DNA from: Pseudomonadota bacterium
Lineage (GTDB): Bacteria; Desulfobacterota; GWC2-55-46; JADFVP01
Direction: 5' to 3'
Assembly: GCA_015222595.1 (NCBI GenBank)
Contig: JADFVP010000072.1
Span: 1 to 14,267, forward strand
Length of the DNA: 14,267 bases
This document shows, one piece after another, positions 1 through 6,195 of the stretch; the stretch's first letter is position 1; each line of letters opens with the position of its first letter. A program made the position numbers and the translations under genes. The notes beneath the pieces are model-generated. The model ran no database searches. It was given only the letters and a program-made list of their open reading frames with translations, and was not told the DNA's origin.

Positions 1-1
1 A

Positions 2-271
2 TACTCCGCCGGAGAGGTAACCGGAGGAGTGCATGGACGGAACCGTCTGATGGGCAACTCGCTGCTCGACATACTCGTCTTCGGACGCCGCGCCGGGCTC
101 AACGCTTCGGAATTTTGCAAGGGACGCGAGCACGCCACGAAGCTCTCGCTAGAGCACGTTGACAAGTTCAACTCCGAGCTGGAGAGCGCAGGAGTGACCG
201 ACCCGATAGAAGGGCCGATACTTCTGCCGGAATACACACCGGAGCACGTTACCGACCGCCAGTGGAGCTAG
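2..271 (+). CDS. Fumarate reductase-type FAD flavoprotein, C-terminal fragment (5' end outside window)
   Basis: The reading frame is open from base 2 and stops at TAG 269-271, giving the last 89 residues of an FAD-binding-2 family flavoprotein. The fragment begins YSAGEVTGGVHG and continues NRLMGNSLLDILVFGRRAG. This matches the conserved FAD-contacting segment near the end of fumarate reductase and succinate dehydrogenase flavoproteins. The GEVTGGVHG form resembles soluble flavocytochrome-c or NADH-type fumarate reductases more than SdhA/FrdA, which usually read GEAACVSVHG, as the second flavoprotein in this window does. The consensus Gly of RLGGN is Met here (RLMGN). The tail after residue 35 is short, charged and helical-looking, and ends DRQWS. 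A terminator at 378-415 ends the transcript. Subunit partners and substrate cannot be told from this fragment. L-aspartate oxidase is less likely from the motif but not excluded. Confidence 0.8.
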   Translation, partial: YSAGEVTGGVHGRNRLMGNSLLDILVFGRRAGLNASEFCKGREHATKLSLEHVDKFNSELESAGVTDPIEGPILLPEYTPEHVTDRQWS

Positions 272-377
272 CGAGCTAAGGGGCCGACGTGGGCCGATTT
301 CACTCATCAGCCCACTTATCAGCCTCTCGCCTTGGCTACTTGAGGCGCGCCTCGGTAACAGAACGACTAATTTTAGC

Positions 378-415
378 GCTCTTTTGAGGCCGATAGCCTC
401 AAAAGGGAGCTTTTT
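378..415 (+). terminator. Rho-independent terminator after the partial flavoprotein gene
   Basis: The arms TTTTGAGGC (382-390) and GCCTCAAAA (396-404) pair perfectly over 9 bp around a 5-base loop. They are extended by GCTC/GAGC across a 2-base G bulge. The T run at 411-415 follows directly. It lies about 110 bases after the stop codon of the flavoprotein fragment and separates that gene from the sucCD unit. Confidence 0.8.
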
Positions 416-664
416 ACCCAATAGCAAAGAGCATGAATGGCAGGTCCGCAGTAGTCGATTTCCAGCCCTTTCAACAGCCGTTATTGACATCAGCGCCGTC
501 TTCAGGTACTCTATCCCTTCGCAACCACTACCAGTTCCAGACCCGCACGACCCGCAAAAGAGGGGAGCGCACCCATTCCCCCTTTTCATGGCCGTTTACG
601 GTCATTCTTGCAGGTATTGCAGCCGTATTTATCAAACAGCCACAGAGCAGTTACGACTCTTTTT
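416..664. other. Non-coding stretch upstream of sucC
   Basis: No convincing gene is seen between the terminator and the sucC promoter. Two overlapping plus-strand frames (384-668 and 433-756) stay open, but they cover the same bases in different frames, lack good ribosome binding sites and do not look like a known family. The second has a hydrophobic stretch near WPFTVILAGIAAVFI, so a small membrane protein cannot be fully excluded. A perfect TTGACA lies at 484-489, but the hexamer 17 bases later (TACTCT) is a poor -10. Confidence 0.4.
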
Positions 665-692
665 TTGAGACCCTATTGCTCCGTTGTATACT
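665..692 (+). promoter_or_regulatory. Candidate sigma70-type promoter of sucCD
   Basis: A -35-like TTGAGA (665-670, five of six consensus bases) and a -10-like TATACT (687-692, five of six) are separated by 16 bases. Transcription would start near 699, leaving a leader of about 58 bases with a clear GGAGG site before sucC. It lies downstream of the 378-415 terminator, where a new promoter is expected. This is a consensus match by eye only. Confidence 0.55.
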
Positions 693-756
693 CCGCCACC
701 TGAGAGAACAACGGAACCGAACGGACTTTAGAAACTACACTACGGAGGCTCTTTAG

Positions 757-1926
757 ATGAATATCCATGAGTACCAGGGCAAACAGCTTCTCTCCAAGTT
801 CAACGTACCGGTGCCGAAGTCGCAGGTAGCCTTCAGCGTTGACGAGGCCCACGAGGCGAGCAAAGACTTTATAACCGACGACGGAGGCATCTGTGTTGTT
901 AAAGCGCAGATACATGCCGGAGGAAGAGGCAAGGCCGGTGGAGTAAAACTGGCCAAAACCCGCGACGAAGTCTCTGAAATAGCGCGCGAACTGCTCGGCA
1001 AGGTACTCGTTACCCACCAGACCGGGGCCGAAGGCAAAGAGATTAAGAAGGTTCTTATAGAAGAGGGCTGCGACATAGATCGCGAGTTCTACATAAGCCT
1101 CGTAGTTGACCGCGCGTCCGACACGGTCGCCATAATGGCCTCCACCGAGGGCGGCATGGAGATAGAAGAGGTTGCCGAGAAGACCCCTGAGAAGATTTTA
1201 AGAGAGTATATCGACCCGGCAACAGGCGTCGTGCCCTTTCAGGGACGCAAAATCGCCTTTGCGCTTGGTCTAGACAAGCCGCAGATAGGTAAATGCGTAA
1301 AGTTCATAGACTCGCTCTACAAGGCCTTTGTAGCCTCCGACTGCGCAATGCTCGAGATCAACCCGCTTGTGCTCACAAAGGGCGGAGATCTCATTGCGCT
1401 CGACGCCAAGGTGGCCTTCGACGACAACGCGATGTTCCGCCACAAGGACTTACAGGAACTTCGCGACCTTGACGAAGAGGACCCGAAAGAGGTCGAGGCG
1501 TCACGGTACGATCTTAACTACGTCTCTTTAGACGGCTCCATCGGCTGCATGGTCAACGGAGCTGGGCTCGCAATGGCCACAATGGACATTATACAGCTCT
1601 ACGGGGCAAGCCCGGCCAACTTCTTAGATGTCGGTGGCGGCGCAACCAAAGAACAAGTTGTTGCGGCCTTCAAGATCCTGTCTTCAGACACGCGCGTTAA
1701 GGCTATACTCGTCAACATCTTCGGCGGCATCATGAGATGCGACATCATAGCCGAGGGCATAATAGCTGCGGCCACAGAGGTCGGCATGAAAGTGCCTCTC
1801 GTCGTCAGGCTTCAGGGCACGAACGCGGACGAAGGCAGAAAGTTGCTCGCAGACTCGGGGCTCGACATTGTAACGGCAGAGCAGATGGACGAGGCCGCAG
1901 AGAAGGCCGTGGCCGCTATTGCCTGA
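757..1926 (+). CDS. sucC: Succinate--CoA ligase (ADP-forming), beta subunit
   Basis: SucC pairs with SucD to interconvert succinate + CoA + ATP and succinyl-CoA + ADP + phosphate, a cytoplasmic TCA-cycle step. The 389 residues match the usual bacterial length of about 388. The N-terminus NIHEYQGKQLL opens an ATP-grasp domain, with HAGGRGKAGG at residues 53-62 in the nucleotide-binding part. The segment around CAMLEINPLVL (196-206) and ALDAKVAFDD (214-223) closes that domain. The C-terminal ligase domain has NGAGLAMATMD (267-277), DVGGGAT (291-297) and the phosphate-binding NIFGGIMRCD (320-329). The ATG lies 8 bases after a strong GGAGG (744-748). SucD follows after 85 bases on the same strand, so the two are presumably cotranscribed from the promoter at 665-692. 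Confidence 0.97.
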   Translation: MNIHEYQGKQLLSKFNVPVPKSQVAFSVDEAHEASKDFITDDGGICVVKAQIHAGGRGKAGGVKLAKTRDEVSEIARELLGKVLVTHQTGAEGKEIKKVLIEEGCDIDREFYISLVVDRASDTVAIMASTEGGMEIEEVAEKTPEKILREYIDPATGVVPFQGRKIAFALGLDKPQIGKCVKFIDSLYKAFVASDCAMLEINPLVLTKGGDLIALDAKVAFDDNAMFRHKDLQELRDLDEEDPKEVEASRYDLNYVSLDGSIGCMVNGAGLAMATMDIIQLYGASPANFLDVGGGATKEQVVAAFKILSSDTRVKAILVNIFGGIMRCDIIAEGIIAAATEVGMKVPLVVRLQGTNADEGRKLLADSGLDIVTAEQMDEAAEKAVAAIA

Positions 1927-2011
1927 GCACAAAAACTATAAAACCGTATAATAAAGGCGTTCTATTATAGCCTATACTATTTTATTGGATTAACAACTGG
2001 AGGAGCCGTAG

Positions 2012-2890
2012 ATGAGCATACTTATAAATAAAGATACCAAAGTTATCTGCCAGGGCATAACCGGCGAGCAGGGTACTTTCCATACCCGCCAGATGGTGGC
2101 CTACGGCACGAACATGGTCGGCGGCGTAACGCCCGGCAAGGGCGGCACCGATGTTGACGGAATACCTGTTTTCAATACCGCTAAAGAGGCTGTAGACGCA
2201 ACGGGCGCAGACGCCACCGTCATCTACGTTCCGGCGGCCTTTGCGGCAGACGCTATTATGGAGGCCGTAGACGCCGGCATTGAACTCGTTATCTGCATTA
2301 CAGAGGGCATTCCGGTGCTCGACATGGTAAAGGTCAAAAAGTTCATGCTTGGCAAGTCCGCGCGCCTAGTCGGGCCAAACTGCCCCGGAGTAATCACCCC
2401 GGACGCATGCAAAATCGGCATTATGCCGGGCCACATCCACAAAGCAGGCCACGTTGGCGTTGTCTCTAGAAGCGGAACGCTTACCTACGAGGCGGTCGAC
2501 CAGCTAACGCGTCTCGGCATAGGCCAGTCAACATGCGTAGGCATCGGCGGAGACCCCATTAACGGCACCAACTTCATAGACGTACTTACGCTCTTTGAGG
2601 CCGACCCCGACACAAAGGCCGTTATCATGATAGGAGAGATAGGCGGCACGGCGGAGGAAGAGGCCGCAGAGTACATAAAGCAGAACTTCTCCAAGCCCGT
2701 GGTCGGCTACATAGCCGGAGTTGCGGCGCCAAAGGGCAAGCGCATGGGCCATGCCGGGGCGATAATCGCCGGCGGCAAGGGCACGGCAGCCGAGAAGATG
2801 AAAGCGATGGAGGATGCCGGTATAAAGGTAACCAACACGCCAGCCGACATCGGTAAAGCCATGGCCGAGCTTCTTGAGAGCGCAGGCTGA
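2012..2890 (+). CDS. sucD: Succinate--CoA ligase (ADP-forming), alpha subunit
   Basis: SucD is the CoA-binding and phosphorylated subunit of succinyl-CoA synthetase. Its 292 residues match the family. The CoA-binding Rossmann part carries QGITGEQG (14-21) and GGVTPGKGG (37-45). GPNCPGVI (121-128) and SRSGTLTYE (152-160) are the conserved ligase motifs. The catalytic phosphohistidine is His247 in GHAGAI, equivalent to His246 of the E. coli enzyme. The start has a strong GGAGGAG site at 1999-2005. In this context the product succinyl-CoA would be the substrate of the KorDABC enzyme encoded just downstream. The 85-base gap to sucC contains a perfect TATAAT (1947-1952) and an AT-only inverted repeat, so an internal promoter is possible, but its -35 is weak. 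Confidence 0.97.
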   Translation: MSILINKDTKVICQGITGEQGTFHTRQMVAYGTNMVGGVTPGKGGTDVDGIPVFNTAKEAVDATGADATVIYVPAAFAADAIMEAVDAGIELVICITEGIPVLDMVKVKKFMLGKSARLVGPNCPGVITPDACKIGIMPGHIHKAGHVGVVSRSGTLTYEAVDQLTRLGIGQSTCVGIGGDPINGTNFIDVLTLFEADPDTKAVIMIGEIGGTAEEEAAEYIKQNFSKPVVGYIAGVAAPKGKRMGHAGAIIAGGKGTAAEKMKAMEDAGIKVTNTPADIGKAMAELLESAG

Positions 2891-2994
2891 GGGCCAGTTT
2901 AACCGTTTACACAGCTCCAGAGCCGAGGTTCGGGGCTAGAACTCCCCGGCAGCAGAGCAACGGGTCTTTATGAACCAAAAAAGACCGGAAATGA

Positions 2995-3024
2995 TTGACT
3001 CTCTGTGCTCGGTTATGTTACTAA
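2995..3024 (+). promoter_or_regulatory. Possible promoter of the kor operon
   Basis: TTGACT (2995-3000, five of six -35 bases) is followed after 18 bases by TACTAA (3019-3024), with a TG one base upstream of the hexamer that could act as an extended -10. The -10 itself is poor. It lies in the 232-base gap between sucD and korD, which has no gene and no good terminator, so readthrough from sucCD is equally possible. Confidence 0.3.
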
Positions 3025-3084
3025 TGAAAGTTGTTCCAATCGATAAAGATACGTACTTTAGTCCGTTAAACACATATCAACCGG

Positions 3085-3104
3085 CTCGAACTATCTCGTT
3101 CGAG
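3085..3104 (+). repeat. Small inverted repeat in the korD leader
   Basis: CTCGAAC (3085-3091) and GTTCGAG (3098-3104) are perfect 7-base inverted arms around a 6-base loop. The hairpin ends 10 bases before the GGAGG ribosome binding site of korD (3115-3119). No T run follows, so it is not a terminator. It could be an operator-like palindrome or an mRNA leader structure. Confidence 0.45.
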
Positions 3105-3122
3105 TGAGTCTTCGGAGGAACT

Positions 3123-3326
3123 ATGGCAGAACCAGAAAAAAAACTTCCAAGAATCGAAATCAGCGAAAGACGCTGCAAGGCATGCTCCATCTGCGTGGAC
3201 TTCTGTCCTACCAATGTATTGGAGATTAGAGGTACCTCATGCGTGGTCAAAGACCTCGAAGCATGCACCAGATGTCAGCTCTGTGATCTCCGTTGTCCCG
3301 ACTTTGCAATACGGGTCTTCGACTAA
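3123..3326 (+). CDS. korD: 2-Oxoglutarate:ferredoxin oxidoreductase, delta (ferredoxin-like) subunit
   Basis: This 67-residue protein is a two-cluster ferredoxin. The cysteines Cys18, 21, 24 and 28 (CKACSICVDFCP) and Cys48, 51, 54 and 58 (CTRCQLCDLRCP) form two classical C-x2-C-x2-C-x3-CP sites for [4Fe-4S] clusters. Its place directly before korA, korB and korC, as in many anaerobes, identifies it as the delta subunit passing electrons between the TPP enzyme and soluble ferredoxin. It starts 3 bases after a GGAGGAAC-type ribosome site (GGAGG at 3115-3119). Alone it could be taken for a generic ferredoxin; the operon decides the call. Whether the complex carboxylates succinyl-CoA or oxidises 2-oxoglutarate depends on the ferredoxin potential in the cell. 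Confidence 0.92.
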   Translation: MAEPEKKLPRIEISERRCKACSICVDFCPTNVLEIRGTSCVVKDLEACTRCQLCDLRCPDFAIRVFD

Positions 3327-3395
3327 GAGAATGCATTGAGTTGAATTGCGTCTTTAGAACTTTTCTATTAATCGTGCGATAAGGGGGAAATATAG

Positions 3396-4526
3396 ATGGC
3401 TGCGAAGAAGAAACTTATGCAGGGCAATGAGGCATGTGCCGCAGGAGCCCTGTACGCCGGCTGCAAGTTCTACGCCGGATACCCGATAACCCCGTCTACT
3501 GAAGTAGCAGAGATCATGAGCGTTGAGCTGCCGAAAATTGGCGGCAAGTTCATACAGATGGAAGACGAAATAGCCTCCATGGCAGCGACCATAGGTGGCT
3601 CCCTTGCAGGACTTAAGAGCCTTACGGCCACATCCGGTCCCGGCTTCTCGCTAAAGCAGGAGGCCCTCGGCTACGCCTGCATCACAGAGGTTCCATGCGT
3701 TATCATTAACGTCATGCGCGGTGGGCCTTCCACCGGTTATCCGACCGGACCGTCACAGTCCGACATTATGCAGGCAAAGTGGGGCACTCACGGAGACCAT
3801 CCGGTAATCGCCCTCACCCCGGCCTACGTTCAGGAAATACTCGACGAGACGGTTAGAGCCTTCAACCTGTCCGAGAAGTACCGCACACCGGTAATCGTGC
3901 TCTTCGACGAAATAGTCGGCCACATGAGAGAGCCGATAACGATTCCAGAGCCGGGAGATCTTGAGGTAGTGGACAGGGAAAAGCCTGACTGCACCCCTGA
4001 AGAGTACAAGCCGTACGACGACACGAAGCTTATAGCCCCTCTCGCACCATTCGGCGACGGGTACCGCTTTCACGTAACAGGCCTCAACCACAGTGAGGAC
4101 GGCTTTCCGACCAACAATTCCGAGATGATCGACAAAAACAACCGTCGTATTATGCAGAAGATTGACGACAACATTGACGACATCTGCAAGAATGACGAGT
4201 CCAACCTCGAAGACGCCGAGATAGGCCTCTTCGCAGTAGGCTCTACATCGCGTTCGGCAAAGTTCTCGGTAAACGCTGCCAGAGAAAAGGGCATAAAGGC
4301 GGGCCTCTTAAGACCCCTGACCATATGGCCCTTCCCGGATAAAGCTGTTAGCGAGCTTGCAGAGAAGTGCAAGGTAATCATCGTTCCGGAGCTGAACCTC
4401 GGACAGATGGTAAACGAAGTCAAGCGCGTGGCAGCAGGCAGGTGCGAGGTGATCGGTATTCACCGCGTAGACGGAGAGCCAATCAAACCGGCACAGATAA
4501 CCGAACTGATAGAAAAATACAGCTAA
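3396..4526 (+). CDS. korA: 2-Oxoglutarate:ferredoxin oxidoreductase, alpha subunit
   Basis: KorA supplies the pyrimidine-binding (PYR) domain of the TPP-dependent 2-oxoacid:ferredoxin oxidoreductase. The 376-residue length is that of the short alpha type, in which the gamma domain is a separate protein (KorC). Motifs are AGYPITPSTE (27-36), where the TPP-interacting Thr sits, TATSGPGFSL (77-86) and RGGPSTGYPT (108-117). The enzyme catalyses 2-oxoglutarate + CoA + oxidised ferredoxin <-> succinyl-CoA + CO2 + reduced ferredoxin in the cytoplasm. The SGPGFSLKQE and GPSTGYPTGPSQ segments favour a 2-oxoglutarate enzyme over a pyruvate enzyme, and the adjacent sucCD supports that. A pyruvate or branched-chain 2-oxoacid substrate is the main alternative. 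The start has an AAGGGGGA site at 3381-3388. Confidence 0.95.
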   Translation: MAAKKKLMQGNEACAAGALYAGCKFYAGYPITPSTEVAEIMSVELPKIGGKFIQMEDEIASMAATIGGSLAGLKSLTATSGPGFSLKQEALGYACITEVPCVIINVMRGGPSTGYPTGPSQSDIMQAKWGTHGDHPVIALTPAYVQEILDETVRAFNLSEKYRTPVIVLFDEIVGHMREPITIPEPGDLEVVDREKPDCTPEEYKPYDDTKLIAPLAPFGDGYRFHVTGLNHSEDGFPTNNSEMIDKNNRRIMQKIDDNIDDICKNDESNLEDAEIGLFAVGSTSRSAKFSVNAAREKGIKAGLLRPLTIWPFPDKAVSELAEKCKVIIVPELNLGQMVNEVKRVAAGRCEVIGIHRVDGEPIKPAQITELIEKYS

Positions 4527-4562
4527 GCCTATTGGGCCAACGCTTTACCAGAGGAGAACAAC

Positions 4563-5408
4563 ATGGCAGTCGCAAAGCAGAAACTGAGCGTGCCTTTCGA
4601 TTACGACAAGTACCTGCGTAAAGATAAACTACCGCATATCTGGTGTCCCGGATGCGGTCACGGCATAGTTCTTAAATCGCTTCTTAGGGCAATAGACAAC
4701 AAAGAGCTTTCTAAAGACGATCTCTGCATGGTCTCCGGCATCGGCTGCTCTTCACGCACGCCGGGCTATGTTGACTTCAACACGCTCCACACCATTCATG
4801 GCCGCGCATTCTCATTCGCAACAGGCCTGAAGCTCGCAAAACCGTCACTCAAGATGATAATCGCCACGGGAGACGGAGATGCAATGGCCATAGGTGGCAA
4901 CCACTTTATCCATACCTGCCGCCGCAACATAGATATGCTTATAATCGTTTACTCCAACGCTATCTACGGCATGACCGGCGGCCAGTCCTCGCCGACCACA
5001 CCGATAGGCTCCATAGCCACCACCGCCCGCTACGGCAACGTAGAGCCGCCCTTTGACATCTGCGAGATGGCCAAGGCCGCAGGCGCTACTTTCGTAGCCA
5101 GAGGCACTGCGTACCACACGCAGGAGCTTGAGAGAACCTTCACCGAGGCGCTCGGACACAAGGGCACGGCAGTGGTAGAGGTAATAGATTCCTGCCCGAT
5201 CTACTTCGGCAGGATGAACAAGCAGAGAGGCGCTTCGGAGATGATGGAAAATATCGAGAAGAACGGCACGTTCTCGGTAAAGCAGGCAGATAAACTGCCG
5301 GATGAGAAGAAAGAGGGCAAGCTCGTAAGAGGCATACTCCACAGGGTAGAGAGGCCCGAATACTGCGAGCAGTACGACAAGCTGATAGTAGCAAAAGCCA
5401 CTAAGTAA
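4563..5408 (+). CDS. korB: 2-Oxoglutarate:ferredoxin oxidoreductase, beta (TPP-binding) subunit
   Basis: KorB binds the pyrophosphate of thiamine diphosphate and completes the active site with KorA. Its 281 residues include WCPGCGHG (27-34), GIGCSSR (59-65), HGRAFSFATGLKLA (79-92), the metal/TPP motif starting GDGDAMAIGG (103-112), and NAIYGMTGGQ (132-141). GDG followed about 28 residues later by Asn is the usual TPP-binding pattern. Cysteines at 28 and 31 plus others such as Cys62 fit the [4Fe-4S] cluster carried by beta subunits of this family. Translation starts 5 bases after GAGGAGA (4551-4557). It is 36 bases from korA and 76 bases from korC, clearly one operon. Confidence 0.95.
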   Translation: MAVAKQKLSVPFDYDKYLRKDKLPHIWCPGCGHGIVLKSLLRAIDNKELSKDDLCMVSGIGCSSRTPGYVDFNTLHTIHGRAFSFATGLKLAKPSLKMIIATGDGDAMAIGGNHFIHTCRRNIDMLIIVYSNAIYGMTGGQSSPTTPIGSIATTARYGNVEPPFDICEMAKAAGATFVARGTAYHTQELERTFTEALGHKGTAVVEVIDSCPIYFGRMNKQRGASEMMENIEKNGTFSVKQADKLPDEKKEGKLVRGILHRVERPEYCEQYDKLIVAKATK

Positions 5409-5484
5409 GCGAGGCTTACTTTAGAGAGAGCGGTAGAAACGAACCGCCTCACTCATATAGAGCATAACGGGAGGTTTTAAGATA

Positions 5485-6045
5485 ATGATAGAAAGATACG
5501 AGATCCGTTTTAGCGGTTCAGGCGGACAGGGCATGATACTTGCCGGTATAATCATGGCCGAGGCGGCCAGTATCTACGGCACCAAGAACGCAGCCCAGAG
5601 CCAGTCCTACGGCCCTGAGAGTAGAGGCGGAGCGTCGAGAGCCGAAGTCATCATAGCAGACGCCGGAATCGACATAGACTACCCGAAGGCCACAAGCATA
5701 GACTGCATGCTCGCGCTCACTCAGACCGCATGCACATCGTACTACAGCGACATCAAGAAGGACGGCATACTCCTTATAGACGAGGACGAAGTCACCGACA
5801 TACCCGAAGGCGACTTCAAGGTCGTAAAGTACCCGATACTGCGCGCTGCGCGCGAAGAGATCGGCAAGAGCATCGTCGGCAACATCATCTCGCTCGGAAT
5901 GATCACAGAGCTTACCGGAATAGTAACCCGCGAAGAGATAGAACAGGCAGTGCTCTCAAGGGTACCGAAACCGTTTCTCGAACTGAACAAGTCGGCCCTC
6001 GCGCTCGGCTTTGAAAAAGCCGCAGAACTGAAGAAGGCGCTCTAG
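5485..6045 (+). CDS. korC: 2-Oxoglutarate:ferredoxin oxidoreductase, gamma subunit
   Basis: The 186-residue protein is the gamma domain of 2-oxoacid:ferredoxin oxidoreductases, which in homologous enzymes contributes to CoA handling. It begins with the characteristic RFSGSGGQGM (8-17), followed by QSYGPESRGGASRAEV (40-55). Both segments are diagnostic for the family. It is the last gene of the korDABC operon, with a strong terminator starting 10 bases after its stop. GGGAGG at 5469-5474 lies 10 bases before the ATG. The four-subunit set is complete and none of the genes is truncated. Confidence 0.95.
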   Translation: MIERYEIRFSGSGGQGMILAGIIMAEAASIYGTKNAAQSQSYGPESRGGASRAEVIIADAGIDIDYPKATSIDCMLALTQTACTSYYSDIKKDGILLIDEDEVTDIPEGDFKVVKYPILRAAREEIGKSIVGNIISLGMITELTGIVTREEIEQAVLSRVPKPFLELNKSALALGFEKAAELKKAL

Positions 6046-6055
6046 ATACTTTTCG

Positions 6056-6098
6056 CTTCGTACCGGTCAGGCATCTGGCCGGTACGGAGGCTTTTTTT
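6056..6098 (+). terminator. Strong rho-independent terminator of the kor operon
   Basis: A long stem pairs 6056-6070 with 6075-6089, with core GTACCGG (6060-6066) against CCGGTAC (6079-6085). It includes two G-T wobbles and a GCAT-type tetraloop. Seven T residues follow at 6092-6098. It begins 10 bases after the korC stop and separates kor from the frd/sdh unit. Confidence 0.9.
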
Positions 6099-6195
6099 AA
6101 CTCCCGCTACTCACTATTCGCACCCCGTCACACAGTACTGTCCATACCTTAACTTATCTATACAGATATAACAGACGCGCCCCGGAGGTCTTCCA

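Noticed and set aside
484..512. TTGACA at 484-489 as the sucC promoter
   Set aside because: The -35 is perfect but the hexamer at 17 bases (TACTCT) matches only three of six, and the pair at 665-692 is better and closer to the gene.
149..589. Minus-strand open frame of 146 codons with a CGSCGSGTGSGC-like stretch
   Set aside because: It runs antisense through the end of the flavoprotein gene and the terminator; the cysteine/glycine pattern is not a known motif and is best explained as a shadow frame.
384..756. Two overlapping plus-strand open frames upstream of sucC (94 and 107 codons)
   Set aside because: They read the same bases in different frames, overlap the terminator or the promoter candidate, lack ribosome sites and show no recognisable family. 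The hydrophobic stretch in the second keeps a small membrane protein barely possible.
2962..2988. GGTCTTT/AAAGACC inverted repeat after sucD as a terminator
   Set aside because: The stem is only 7 bp with a 10-base loop and no T run follows on the plus strand.
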